Shown: positions 29,555-39,564, counted from the first letter of the stretch. The stretch is 64,000 bases of DNA from Catenovulum adriaticum (GCF_026725475.1 NZ_CP109966.1:372001-436000), one strand, 5' to 3'. Numbers and translations: made by a program. Notes: a model not told the origin generated them from the letters alone.

Positions 29555-31231
29555 TTAATCTTCTTTAGTTGTCGCTGGTAAGCCAGTTAACGGGTCCAGC
29601 ACAATCGTTTGATACGCTGGCAGTTGAATTTCAATTTCTTTTGGTAAAGTATCGCGATTACTTTTAAAGCCATAATAATCCCTGCCCTGCTGAAAGTATT
29701 GGTAATGTTGATTCACCATATATTCAGGCAAAGCAAAATCGTAAAACGCAACTTCATCAATAATGCCTTTGAAAGCTTCGCCGGCATGGCCTGTCGCGTT
29801 AGGCGAATTGCCAATATTGGCAATGCCTGATCCCCCACTTAACATTTTAGAGCCAGGCGGATATTGATAATAAGCGAGCATCTGACCATCAAGATAAATA
29901 GCTTTCAAACCCGACTTCACATCGTAAGTCGCCACCACATGATGCGCCTTGCCATCTTTAAGCTCAGCTAGAGTGGGACGATTTTCTTTGCCATCTAAGG
30001 GCAGTTTTAATTCGTGATAACCTTGACCCACTAAATAAAGCCCAAAACTTAACGACTCATCAAAATCACCTTCAGGTTTGAGCATAGTTTTGCCTTTATC
30101 GTTTTGAAAACTCAGTAACATTCGATGCTCTTTATCATCCTGATCTTTTCTAAATATTTCATCTATTTCGCCGTGTTGACGACCAGGGAAAGTCACACCA
30201 TTATATTCAGGTACGATCAGCGCTTCTATTGTCACACCATCAATCACCGAAAAGCTACCCGTGGCAGGCGCAGTACCGCCCCCACTACCCACGTTAATTC
30301 GAGCATCTTTTGTGTTATCAAACTGAAAAGCACCACTTCCCACTAAACCATTTACTCTAACAGCACCTTTACTGGGTATACCAGCGGAGTTCCCCGCAAA
30401 ATCTTGAGCTTGATCACCCAGCCCATTAAATGACCAAAAATGATTTGGGCGCCAACGTGCAGGTATTAAAGCTGTATTTTTCCCTGTGGTAATCTGAGGT
30501 AACTCATGTGTTAAGTCCACCGTCAAAGTTGATCCCTCTGATCGCACTTTAAAATTAGGCCCAGAGACAACAAGGTAACTGCCAGCTGCCTCATCGACAG
30601 ACAATTTACCTGTTCTTAACTCGATTTCTTTATCATTATAAAACTTAATTTCTGTTTGCTCAGCTAACGATAATTGTTCACCCGATTTTAGTGTTAACTG
30701 GGTGGTTTTTTCGGTGTAATAAACACCGGAGGTCAATTTATTATTGTGAATACTTCCGGCTCCGACAATACTCAACCGGCCGTCAATAATCTCAGCTAAG
30801 TTAGTATCCTCTGAATCAGCTAGTCCAAATATAAATACAATAACCGCCAACATTATGCTCAATAGACCGCTAATAATAACCAGCCATTGAAGGTAAGCAG
30901 GTTTTTTAAGCTGAGATTTATGCGTTGTCGGCAATTTTATCGCCCCATCCAAAACGGGTGAAACTTGATTAACCTCGGGGTATTCTTGTTGACCAACTGG
31001 GCGAATTAACACTTCATCTACCTGCATGCGCCTGCGAACCACTTCCATCGTGGGGACTGAGTCAGCAAGCATCTGAACATGCATTTCAATATACTCATGG
31101 TAAAATTTTTGCGCTTGTGGATTACCGCTTAATAATTTTTCTAGTTGTTTTGTTTGTTCAGCAGTGACGGTGTCGTTGCAAACTGCATCAGCAATTGCCC
31201 GAATGTCTTCATATTTGTCTGTACGGTTCAA
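29555..31231 (-). CDS. Membrane FecR-type anti-sigma factor with periplasmic LamG domain
   Basis: 558 residues. Residues 1-70 look like a cytoplasmic anti-sigma region (RAIADAVCNDTVTAEQTKQL, split here for length), a single membrane helix lies at about 114-136, a FecR-like beta domain at about 145-245 (GSGEQ-type repeats, IELRTGKLSVDEAAGSYL), and a concanavalin/LamG-like domain at about 262-515 (FWSFNG, VTIEALIVPEYNG, HHVVATYDVKSGLKAIYLDG, GIIDEVAFYDFAL). Its start overlaps the sigma gene stop by four bases. The expected role is to hold the sigma factor until the periplasmic part senses a signal. A LamG domain could bind a glycan directly; this is inference. Confidence 0.82.
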   Translation of the reverse strand: MNRTDKYEDIRAIADAVCNDTVTAEQTKQLEKLLSGNPQAQKFYHEYIEMHVQMLADSVPTMEVVRRRMQVDEVLIRPVGQQEYPEVNQVSPVLDGAIKLPTTHKSQLKKPAYLQWLVIISGLLSIMLAVIVFIFGLADSEDTNLAEIIDGRLSIVGAGSIHNNKLTSGVYYTEKTTQLTLKSGEQLSLAEQTEIKFYNDKEIELRTGKLSVDEAAGSYLVVSGPNFKVRSEGSTLTVDLTHELPQITTGKNTALIPARWRPNHFWSFNGLGDQAQDFAGNSAGIPSKGAVRVNGLVGSGAFQFDNTKDARINVGSGGGTAPATGSFSVIDGVTIEALIVPEYNGVTFPGRQHGEIDEIFRKDQDDKEHRMLLSFQNDKGKTMLKPEGDFDESLSFGLYLVGQGYHELKLPLDGKENRPTLAELKDGKAHHVVATYDVKSGLKAIYLDGQMLAYYQYPPGSKMLSGGSGIANIGNSPNATGHAGEAFKGIIDEVAFYDFALPEYMVNQHYQYFQQGRDYYGFKSNRDTLPKEIEIQLPAYQTIVLDPLTGLPATTKED

Positions 31232-31815
31232 AATAAACCCTCATGCTTTTTGCGGTCAACACAGTCAAACAGTTTTTTTCTGAGTTTATGCACCGATTTA
31301 CGAATGGCGAATATAGAACGTCCCGTTTTGTCAGCTATTTCTTGGGCTTTTAAGTTCTTAAGGTAAAAGTTTTCATATAAAATTTGATCGGCTGCTAACA
31401 ATTGAGCACGGCATGACTCTAATATATTCCAGCGCTGCTCTGAGCTGCTGTCAAAAGTACCAGCGTCTGCAATTTCATTCATTAATGATTCGCTCAAACC
31501 ATAAGAGAGCTTATTGTTTTGGCGCCGATATACCCTGACTCGGTTAAATACAATACCATTCGCCCATTTAGAAAAGCTGGTATGGGGCTCAAACTTCTCA
31601 AATTCTCGCCACAAAATAATGCTGGTTTCTTGAAAAATATCATCAGCCGCACTTTTGTCCATCACATAAGCGTATATATAAGCGTAAATGCGTTTGCGAT
31701 CCGCTTCAAATAGCTGAATAAATTGTTGAGAGGTGTTTTCAATTGCCTTGTTATTTTTATTGACTAAATTATTTTTTAACGTCAATGCAATGCCTCTTAC
31801 TGAGTTAAATCTCAC
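31228..31815 (-). CDS. ECF-type RNA polymerase sigma factor
   Basis: 195 residues. Region 2 is at about 28-95 (FEADRKRIYAYIYAYVMDKSAADDIFQET, WREFEKFEP, SKWANGIVFNRVR) and region 4 at about 140-185 (LKNLKAQEIADKTGRSIFAIRKSVHKLRKKL; the pieces are listed separately in the protein). The partner anti-sigma gene follows with a four-base overlap. The start is GTG at 31815; a TTG at 31785 with AAGAGG seven bases upstream is an equally good candidate. Promoters controlled by it cannot be named, but it faces the rhamnosidase genes across a 400-bp divergent gap. Confidence 0.85.
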   Translation of the reverse strand: MRFNSVRGIALTLKNNLVNKNNKAIENTSQQFIQLFEADRKRIYAYIYAYVMDKSAADDIFQETSIILWREFEKFEPHTSFSKWANGIVFNRVRVYRRQNNKLSYGLSESLMNEIADAGTFDSSSEQRWNILESCRAQLLAADQILYENFYLKNLKAQEIADKTGRSIFAIRKSVHKLRKKLFDCVDRKKHEGLF

Positions 31816-32218
31816 CCACTATTATTTGTAATGAAACAAACAAAATGTCAGTCAGCCCTGTGTCAGAAAGGGCTTGAGCGGGTACTTGAGCGGGTATGAA
31901 TTAATTTGCTCCTTTTAAGCTTTTTTCAGCCACAACCAAATAAGCATAAATTTAAATTATTTTAACATCCACCTCAAGTATTACAACGGAAGATGAGCCT
32001 ATTCTAGGTTTTTTACACATTAATTAAACTTAAATTTGAGATGACAAAAATTAAAGATAAGAAAATTATGACGGTTAATGGGTATCAATTTTAAAACTAA
32101 CGGCCTTTTCTGATTAAAAGTGATTAATTTATTTTCTAACCGATAAGGTTTGCCCCTTGTTTAAATAGCAACTGAATTAATCTCATCAATCTATATTAAT
32201 AAATAGTTAGGTAAAATA
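31816..32218. other. Divergent regulatory region between the sigma factor and rhamnosidase genes; includes a 12-bp tandem repeat
   Basis: About 400 bases without a gene. CTTGAGCGGGTA occurs twice in direct tandem at 31873-31896. The region must hold promoters for the sigma factor (minus) and for the first rhamnosidase (plus); AGGT seven bases before the ATG at 32219 is the ribosome-binding site. No operator could be assigned. Confidence 0.55.
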
Positions 32219-34591
32219 ATGAAATATATTAAGGTTTTTAATCGTCTCATTTTCAGTAGTTTATTTTTAATATTTTCGACTCAGGTCATGGCAATAAACT
32301 GGCAAGCGGAGTGGATTTGGACACCGCAAAAAATTGGCAAACCAAACTCTTGGGTGGCTCTGCGCAAAGAGGTTAATGTTGAAGAATTAAGCGATACAGC
32401 CACCGCCTATATCAGCGCCGATACCAAATATTGGTTGTGGATCAATGGTGAAATGGTCGTGTTTGAAGGCAGTTATACTGGCGGGCCATCACCTGTTAAA
32501 GCTTCTCCTCGAGTCGATAGTTTCCCAATCGCGTCTAATAAATATTACGACGAAGTCGATATCAGCGAGTATTTAAAACCGGGTAAAAACACCATTGCTG
32601 CTTTAGGTTGGTATTACGGCGCCAATGGCGATAAAGGCACGCATATCTCTGCTAGAATCGCTGGTTTTATTTTTCAAGCTAAGGTCGGTGAACAAACTAT
32701 AATTTCAGATGCCTCTTGGAAAGCTAAAGAACACAATGCATACCAACCTGTGGAGAAAGAAAAACACCGTCGGGTTGCCGCATGGAGTGTTAAATATGAT
32801 GCCCGAAAAGACATGAATGACTGGAGTGATCAGGCTTGGTACATGCCAGGTTATGACGACTCAGCATGGAAACCGGCCAAAAGCATGCATCGTCCACCAC
32901 GAGCCCCTTTTTATGAACTATATCCAAGTGAAATTCCAATTTTAAATGATTATGGTTTAGCCAATTGTAGCAATTTCCCAGATTCAGCTTTCCCTTTTGT
33001 CAGCGACGGAAAAAAAATTAAATGTAAGTTAGATTTTAATAAAAACATCACCCCATATTTTGATATTGAAGCGGACGCTGGCTTAAATATTCATATCAAA
33101 TCTAATATGCGTTTAAATACCATTCAAACCGACTACACCACCAAACAAGGTCGACAGCAGTTTGAATCTTTGTCTTGGATGAACGCTCGCATTATCGAAT
33201 ATACCATTCCAAAAGGCGTTAAAGTGCATGGCTTAAAATATCGCTGGACGGGTGTGGGTGCAACTCCCGGTCATTTTGAGTCTGACGATGATTGGTACTC
33301 ACGCATTTGGCAAATGGCAGAGAACACTTTATACATTTGTGCCCGTGATAATTTTATGGACACACCGGATAGAGAGCGCGGTTTATGGATTGGTGATGTT
33401 GCCGACCAAGCCAGTTATTTATTCTATTCAATGGATAAACCCGGTCGCGATTTATTGAAAAAAGCCATTAAAGTGACCATGGCTTTTAGTGATTCTGAAT
33501 CAGGTATTTTCGCGGGTTTAGGTCCGGGCCGTTTCCGCGAATTACCAGCGCAAAGCCTGCAATTTATTGAGCAAGGGATTTGGCATTATTACTACAACAC
33601 CGGCGATTTAGAAACGCTTGAATACGCATATCCGTATGTACATAAGTATCTAGAACTTTGGGGCATTAAAGATAATGGTTTAGCCACGTTTAGAAGTGGT
33701 GCATGGAAATGGACCGACTGGGGCCCGCAAGACACCATTGATTACGATGTAATTCAAAATGCGCTTTATTACAGTGCCTTAGTATCTGCACGTAAAATGG
33801 CAAAAGCGCTGGGTGATGACACTCATATTGCCATGTATGACCAGCGCATTGACTCTATTAAAGCCGCTTATCAAAAATACTACTGGCAAGATGGTTTCTA
33901 TAGCAGTAAACCAAACAAACTAAAAGATGACAGAGCCAACGCTATTGCTATTTTATTTGGTTTAGCCAAACCAGAACAGTACCAACAAATTGTTGATAAC
34001 GTTTTAGTACCAAATCATTTTGCCAGCCCACATTTTGAATGGATGGTTTATAACGCCATGGCAATAGCGGGTCGTTATGACGATGCTTTAGCTCGAATGA
34101 AGACCCGCTACGCCAAGCAAGTAAATAATCCAGCATTATCTACTTTGGCTGAGTATTTACCTAGCGGCGGCACTGAAAACCACGCCTGGAATGCACCGGC
34201 GACTGTACTAAGTCAATATATTGCGGGGATTGCGCCTACCTCGGTGGCGTGGAAAACCTTTGACATCAAGCCGAATATGGCCCACATGAAACAAATAAAA
34301 CAATTAGTTCCAAGTGTGCAAGGTGATATTGATTTTGAAATTAGCCGCAGCTCGGATGACATTAAAATTTCATTAAGCTCGCCTAAAGGCACAACCGCTG
34401 TTGTTGGTATTCCAAAACAATATTTTGAGATTGATGAAGTGACGGTAAATCAACAAAAAGTTTGGACTAAAAATAAGTCTTTCTGGTCAAAAGCAAAACC
34501 GATTGATGGCGTTAAATTTATCAATGCGGATGATAAATATCTGAACTTTGAGGTCACTGGCGGTCAGTGGCAAATTGAAGCTAAAAAATAA
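32219..34591 (+). CDS. Secreted GH78-type alpha-L-rhamnosidase
   Basis: 790 residues with signal peptide about 1-25 (ending TQVMA). The N-terminal beta-sandwich (WQAEWIWTP, YISADTKYWLWINGE) is followed by an (alpha/alpha)6 barrel from about 360. DTPDRERGLWIGD corresponds to the GH78 catalytic-acid loop (canonical DCPQRDERLGWTGD), and GGTENHAWNA to the conserved C-terminal barrel motif. It should release terminal rhamnose in the periplasm. It is more divergent than the two GH78 enzymes at 39.6-45.2 kb, so a different linkage or substitution preference is possible. Confidence 0.85.
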   Translation: MKYIKVFNRLIFSSLFLIFSTQVMAINWQAEWIWTPQKIGKPNSWVALRKEVNVEELSDTATAYISADTKYWLWINGEMVVFEGSYTGGPSPVKASPRVDSFPIASNKYYDEVDISEYLKPGKNTIAALGWYYGANGDKGTHISARIAGFIFQAKVGEQTIISDASWKAKEHNAYQPVEKEKHRRVAAWSVKYDARKDMNDWSDQAWYMPGYDDSAWKPAKSMHRPPRAPFYELYPSEIPILNDYGLANCSNFPDSAFPFVSDGKKIKCKLDFNKNITPYFDIEADAGLNIHIKSNMRLNTIQTDYTTKQGRQQFESLSWMNARIIEYTIPKGVKVHGLKYRWTGVGATPGHFESDDDWYSRIWQMAENTLYICARDNFMDTPDRERGLWIGDVADQASYLFYSMDKPGRDLLKKAIKVTMAFSDSESGIFAGLGPGRFRELPAQSLQFIEQGIWHYYYNTGDLETLEYAYPYVHKYLELWGIKDNGLATFRSGAWKWTDWGPQDTIDYDVIQNALYYSALVSARKMAKALGDDTHIAMYDQRIDSIKAAYQKYYWQDGFYSSKPNKLKDDRANAIAILFGLAKPEQYQQIVDNVLVPNHFASPHFEWMVYNAMAIAGRYDDALARMKTRYAKQVNNPALSTLAEYLPSGGTENHAWNAPATVLSQYIAGIAPTSVAWKTFDIKPNMAHMKQIKQLVPSVQGDIDFEISRSSDDIKISLSSPKGTTAVVGIPKQYFEIDEVTVNQQKVWTKNKSFWSKAKPIDGVKFINADDKYLNFEVTGGQWQIEAKK

Positions 34592-34648
34592 TATCTGGTA
34601 TTTAAGTGAATCAAGCTTTCTCAAACTCAAAGCTGGTTCAAGGAAATT

Positions 34649-34686
34649 AAAAGGCCATGCATAAGCTGACTATATATGGCCTTTTC
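34649..34686 (+). terminator. Intrinsic terminator after the first rhamnosidase
   Basis: AAAAGGCCAT pairs with ATGGCCTTTT, followed by CATAAAG; the hairpin lies about 60 bases after the stop. The T tract is part of the stem, a common gammaproteobacterial form. Confidence 0.75.
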
Positions 34687-34774
34687 ATAAAGCTTTAAAA
34701 CAACCTTTATAAAACCATCAGCTAATAACAATGGGGCATGATTGAAAGGCTAAGCCTGAATCATAATAAAATTA

Positions 34775-37700
34775 ATGGGTCTATCAATGAAAAACAATTC
34801 TAACTCGCTGACGACTATTTTTAGAAAAAAGTTAGGGATAAGCCTGAGTGTAACCACTTTAAGTTTGCTTAGTGCATGCAACAATACCGGTGTGCAACAA
34901 TCTGATCCAACAACAGAAACATTGGTTGAATCAAAACCGGTTCAACAAGCCAATGACGCTTTTTATCAAGCCCCGGCGGATATCCTTAAACAAAACTTTA
35001 AATCGCCGCCTGAGCAAGTTAAACCTTGGGTTTATTGGTATTGGATAAGCGACCATATTTCTAAAACTGGCATTGAAAAAGATTTAGCCGCAATGCAAAA
35101 AGCCGGCATTAATACGGCGTTAATCGGCATTGTTCACCTAAATGGTGAACAAGGTGATGTGAAAGCCTTAACCGACCCATGGTGGGATCACGTACGTTTT
35201 GCCATCAAAAAGGCTGCAGGCTACAACATTGATATTGGTTTATTTAATTCACCCGGTTGGAGTCAGTCGGGTGGCCCTTGGGTCGACTTAGATAAATCAA
35301 TGCGTTATCTGGACAACCAGGAGTTTCAGGTTGCTGGCCCACAACAATTTTCAATGACTTTGCCAGCGCCGGGCGCAAAAGGCATGTCGGGTGAATATTA
35401 TCAGGATGTGAAAATCGTCGCGTTTAAAACGCCCACTTATGAAAAAAATCGATTAACGCCAAATAATAGCCAAATTACAATAAGCAACCCGGCTACACAA
35501 AAGGCGTTAGTTCAACAGGATTTAACTGCTTTATTTGATAATAAAACATCAACCAGTTATCACCTGCCTGATGCTGTCTTAAAGCATAATGGCAAAGGGC
35601 CGAGAGGTGGCCGGTTACAAGTTGATTTTCAGCCAAGTCAAACGTTTCAGGCCCGCAGCTTAGAGCTTTACCCTCACAAGAGTTTTAGAACTCAAGTCAC
35701 TTTGTCGGCTAAAAACGCTGCCGGACAATTTGAAGAGATAAGAACATTTGAAATGCAACGTCCGCGGGATATGGCAGCCATAGGCCCAGATCACGATGCG
35801 CCTATCGTAGTCACTTTTCCTGCTATCGAGTCTAGCCACTTTCGTTTAACCTTTAATGGTTTTCATCTGGGGCGTAAAAAAAACAAAGATGAGCCAATTG
35901 GTTTTAAAGAAATCTCATTATCTACAGCTTACAAACTTGAACGTTATCAAGAAAAGAAATTGGCAAAAGTATTTCCCAATCCCATGCCAAAATTTGATAC
36001 TTACCAATGGCCATTATCAACGCCGATTGATCATCCACAATTATTAGTTCAAGGCTCTGAAGTAGTTGATATTACTGAATTTTCCAAAAACGGTGAGCTG
36101 AATTGGCAAGTTCCTAAAGGTGACTGGACCATTGTTCGTTATTTTATGCGCCCTACCGGCACCAAAAATAGCCCATCAAGCAAACCGGCTCAAGGGCCAG
36201 AAATTGATAAACAAAGTAAAAAAATTGCCCAATATCACTTCGATGCCTACATAGGTAAATTTTTATCCTCCATGCCAGCTGAAGATCGCACCGCATTAAA
36301 ATATGCCGTGGTCGATAGTTACGAAAAAGGTGCTCAAAACTGGACCGACGGTTTTGCTGAAAAATTTAAGCAGCGCTATGGTTACGATCCAATTCCCTAT
36401 TTACCGGTTTACAGCGGCCGTGTAGTTAATAGCGTGGAACACAGTGAGCGTTTTTTATGGGACATACGACGTTTAGTCGCCGACAACGTTGCCTATGAAT
36501 ATACCGCAGGCCTTAGAGAAAGAGCCAATGAAAATGGTTTAAAACTTTGGTTAGAAAATTATGGTCATTGGGGTTTCCCCGCTGAGTTTTTACAATACGG
36601 TGGACAAGCTGATATTGTCAGCGGCGAGTTTTGGGCAAGTGGTGATTTAGGCGCAATAGAATTAAAAGCCGCCTCATCAGCGGCTCATATTTATGGCCAA
36701 AAAACCGTGATGTCAGAATCTTTTACGTCAGGCCGTGATACCAGCTTTAAAAATCATCCGTGGAATTTTAAAAAACGCGGTGATTGGTCGTTTGTTGAAG
36801 GCGTAAACCACACCCTTTTACACGTTTATATCCATCAAGCGTACGACGAACGTTTTCCGGGCGTAAATGCCTGGTTTGGCTCTGAGTTTAACCGCAACAA
36901 TACCTGGTTTGATTATATGGGCAGCTGGTTAAATTACATCAAACGCGCCAATTATATGATGCAGCAAGGCAAGTATGTCGCTGATATTATGTATTTTATT
37001 GGTGAAGATGCGCCAAAAATGACAGGTGAAATAAACCCTGCCTTGCCTGCAGGTTATTCGTATGACTTTATAAATGCCGAAGTCATATTAGAGCGTTTAA
37101 GCTTCGCCGATGGTTATTACCAACTTCCGGATGGCATGCGTTTTAAACTGTTAGTTTTACCTAATTTAGAAACGATGCGCCCTGCTGTGCTGGCAAAAAT
37201 TGCGCAATTGGTAGAACAAGGCGGCGCAGTTTATGGCCCTAAGCCTAAGCGTTCACCAAGTTTAGAGAACTACCCACAAAGTGATAAACGTGTGCAGGAA
37301 TTAGCTAACACTTTATGGCAAAACATAGACGGTAAACAGACAACGCAAGCTCGATACGGCAAAGGTTCTGTCTTTTACCAGCAAGCTCAAGATGTCAAAG
37401 GTGCTAACGCTGAAACGATCGATTTAGGCGTAATTTTAGATCAATTAAACACACCAGCTGATTTAAGTGGTTTACCAAAAAAGGTCATATGGAGCCATCG
37501 CAGTAGCGATACGCACGATATTTATTTTATTGCCAACCAATCAGAACAGGTGCTCAGCATTAACCCAAGTTTCCGCACGACAGCTCACCAAGGTCAGCCT
37601 CAGTATTTTAATGCTGTGACCGGTGATATTTCAGACATTGCTCAGTTTAAAAAGGCTAATGGCCGTATTGAGATACCAATGCAGCTAAATGAACTGGAAT

Positions 37701-38440
37701 CACGTTTTATCGTGTTTGAAAAACAACCATCCGCTCAAAGTCACACCCTTGGCAAACAAAATATTCACCAAGTAAACCACGACGGTAAAGCTGTTTTGTT
37801 AGCAAGTCAATTTGATAAGCAAGGCAACCGTATTATTGAAGTGAGCAAAAACGGGGCTTACCAAATCATCAATCAGGATGGCAGCGAGCAAACAGTATCA
37901 GTTGCCGATTTGCCTGAAGTGATAACGTTAGACCAACCTTGGCAGCTAACCTTTCAAGAAAACCGTGATGTACCAAGCAGTTTAACCTTAGACAAGTTAA
38001 CCTCATTAACTGAGCTAAAACCGGTCGCTTTGCAGCATTATTCGGGCAGCATTCAGTATCAAACAAGCTTTAATTTAAGCCCAGAAATGTTACGGGATAA
38101 TCAACAACTGCAACTGGATTTAGGCGAAGTTGGCGTCATAGCGCGTGTGAATATTAACGGTAAAGATTTAGGGGATTTATGGAGCCGGCCTCTGACCGTT
38201 AACATTAATGACGCAGTAAAAGCCGGTATCAACACCCTAACCATTGATGTGGCGACTACTTGGTTAAACCGTATTATTGGTGATTTAAAATATCCGGAGC
38301 AATTCCCAGAAAGCAACAAAGCTAAAAGCTTCAAAACCGACATTACCTTTGAGGGAACCATCAAGAAAAACGCCGCACTACAGCGTTCGGGGTTAATCGG
38401 ACCGGTGCAACTTAAAGCGATTCGTCAGGTGAAGCTATAG
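34775..38440 (+). CDS. GH106 alpha-L-rhamnosidase, lipoprotein
   Basis: 1221 residues. The lipobox LLSAC gives an outer-membrane lipoprotein. PWVYWYWISDHISKTGIEKDLAAMQKAGI (seen in parts), FNSPGWSQSGGPWV, YAVVDSYEKGAQNWTDGF and LWLENYGHWG are hallmarks of GH106, a family known from ulvan and rhamnogalacturonan loci. The C-terminal beta-sandwich has the galactose-binding-like VARVNINGKDLGDLWSRPL type segment. Two in-frame ATGs are possible (34775 and 34787); neither has a strong ribosome-binding site. The enzyme should remove rhamnose from ulvan oligomers at the periplasmic face. Confidence 0.9.
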   Translation: MGLSMKNNSNSLTTIFRKKLGISLSVTTLSLLSACNNTGVQQSDPTTETLVESKPVQQANDAFYQAPADILKQNFKSPPEQVKPWVYWYWISDHISKTGIEKDLAAMQKAGINTALIGIVHLNGEQGDVKALTDPWWDHVRFAIKKAAGYNIDIGLFNSPGWSQSGGPWVDLDKSMRYLDNQEFQVAGPQQFSMTLPAPGAKGMSGEYYQDVKIVAFKTPTYEKNRLTPNNSQITISNPATQKALVQQDLTALFDNKTSTSYHLPDAVLKHNGKGPRGGRLQVDFQPSQTFQARSLELYPHKSFRTQVTLSAKNAAGQFEEIRTFEMQRPRDMAAIGPDHDAPIVVTFPAIESSHFRLTFNGFHLGRKKNKDEPIGFKEISLSTAYKLERYQEKKLAKVFPNPMPKFDTYQWPLSTPIDHPQLLVQGSEVVDITEFSKNGELNWQVPKGDWTIVRYFMRPTGTKNSPSSKPAQGPEIDKQSKKIAQYHFDAYIGKFLSSMPAEDRTALKYAVVDSYEKGAQNWTDGFAEKFKQRYGYDPIPYLPVYSGRVVNSVEHSERFLWDIRRLVADNVAYEYTAGLRERANENGLKLWLENYGHWGFPAEFLQYGGQADIVSGEFWASGDLGAIELKAASSAAHIYGQKTVMSESFTSGRDTSFKNHPWNFKKRGDWSFVEGVNHTLLHVYIHQAYDERFPGVNAWFGSEFNRNNTWFDYMGSWLNYIKRANYMMQQGKYVADIMYFIGEDAPKMTGEINPALPAGYSYDFINAEVILERLSFADGYYQLPDGMRFKLLVLPNLETMRPAVLAKIAQLVEQGGAVYGPKPKRSPSLENYPQSDKRVQELANTLWQNIDGKQTTQARYGKGSVFYQQAQDVKGANAETIDLGVILDQLNTPADLSGLPKKVIWSHRSSDTHDIYFIANQSEQVLSINPSFRTTAHQGQPQYFNAVTGDISDIAQFKKANGRIEIPMQLNELESRFIVFEKQPSAQSHTLGKQNIHQVNHDGKAVLLASQFDKQGNRIIEVSKNGAYQIINQDGSEQTVSVADLPEVITLDQPWQLTFQENRDVPSSLTLDKLTSLTELKPVALQHYSGSIQYQTSFNLSPEMLRDNQQLQLDLGEVGVIARVNINGKDLGDLWSRPLTVNINDAVKAGINTLTIDVATTWLNRIIGDLKYPEQFPESNKAKSFKTDITFEGTIKKNAALQRSGLIGPVQLKAIRQVKL

Positions 38441-38454
38441 CCACCTAAAATAAG

Positions 38455-38505
38455 CAGGATAACCACTATTTTGGCGCAAGTGACGCTGTTGGTTATCCTG
38501 TTTTT
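38455..38505 (+). terminator. Intrinsic terminator after the GH106 gene
   Basis: CAGGATAACCA pairs with TGGTTATCCTG and is followed by TTTTT. It lies 15 bases after the GH106 stop. Confidence 0.85.
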
Positions 38506-38561
38506 CACCATCAAAAACTAGTGAACCCATTAACATCTACTTTTTCAGGAAAATAATCCTA

Positions 38562-39464
38562 ATGCATTACCTCAATAAAACAGCAGCCACAGCGATATTA
38601 CTCTTAAGTTGTATTTTCATGGCCTCCTGCTCTACTTCATTAGCACCAGAAAGTGTTAACGATGACGATATAATTAAAAGCCAGCCTTATTCGTTTGAAT
38701 CTTTATATCAACAGCAAGGTATTGATCAATCATGGCAACAATTATTGCAAACCGACGACCTAAAACCGCTTGGCACCCATACAAGGCACGGTTCTTTGGG
38801 CGCGGAGGTTGATATTAATAATCAACTTATTGAAACTGGCCCATATGCCAATACCCCGATCGATGCAGTGAAAAGGGATATGCGTTTGCATACCTTAGGG
38901 CATCCGGCACTGGATAGTAAAGACTTTGCCAAGTGGTCTCGTTGGTATCAGGAAGACGGCAATACCCAAATATTTCGATTATTTAAAGACGAAGTTAATA
39001 CCTCAAATAAACGAAAAAATGCCGCTAGGGTAGAAACTTTTATCCCGAGTCAACGCTGGTTACCTCAGCTCGGTGTAGTACGTGAATTTGGCGCACGTTT
39101 TACCGTATTAAAGTCAGGCGGTTGTGTCGCCCCCCACTATTGTTCAATTTTCCAAGCGAAAGGCAATAACGTTGATCATTGGTCGGTGATGTTACGAGTC
39201 GATAGTGACGGTGCATTATGGTTTTATCCTCGCGAAGATTTATCGAAACGACAATTGATATCAAAAAATGCCATTGGCCGCCCCTTTGATATGAAGGTAT
39301 TAGATGATGGCTTAAATTATGAAATGTTCATCGACGGCCAATCAGTTGGCACAGGTCAGTGGCAACGTACTAAAGAAATTGGTTTTCGTTGGGGGATTTA
39401 TGTTGGCCGCTCAGCAGTACCTGAAGACATCATTGTTTTGGTGACTGGCGCTTCAATGAAATAG
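38562..39464 (+). CDS. Lipoprotein of unknown function, jelly-roll polysaccharide-lyase-like
   Basis: 300 residues with lipobox MASC (C23). I do not recognise the family with confidence. The order R156-V-E158, then a strand with Q198 in SIFQAKG, then LRVDSDGALWFY and YEMFIDGQ, resembles the beta-jelly-roll lyases (PL7, PL20, PL28 type), in which an R-x-E strand and a Q-x-H strand line the groove. PL28 is an ulvan lyase family, which fits the neighbourhood. A binding-only lipoprotein remains possible. It lies between GH106 and the GH78 pair. Confidence 0.6.
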   Translation: MHYLNKTAATAILLLSCIFMASCSTSLAPESVNDDDIIKSQPYSFESLYQQQGIDQSWQQLLQTDDLKPLGTHTRHGSLGAEVDINNQLIETGPYANTPIDAVKRDMRLHTLGHPALDSKDFAKWSRWYQEDGNTQIFRLFKDEVNTSNKRKNAARVETFIPSQRWLPQLGVVREFGARFTVLKSGGCVAPHYCSIFQAKGNNVDHWSVMLRVDSDGALWFYPREDLSKRQLISKNAIGRPFDMKVLDDGLNYEMFIDGQSVGTGQWQRTKEIGFRWGIYVGRSAVPEDIIVLVTGASMK

Positions 39465-39564
39465 GCATATCAGGCTGGCACGGTATCAAAGTGAGTGCCT
39501 GTTATGGGAGCCGCTTAGCTGTTCCCAGTTTTTCTTACGGCACAATAAAATAAATAGGTTAATC

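Noticed and set aside
3020..32007. A 15-base match in inverted orientation (ATGAGCCTATTCTAG) between 3020-3034 and 31993-32007
   Set aside because: A match of this length is expected by chance in an AT-rich 64-kb window, and the flanks do not match.
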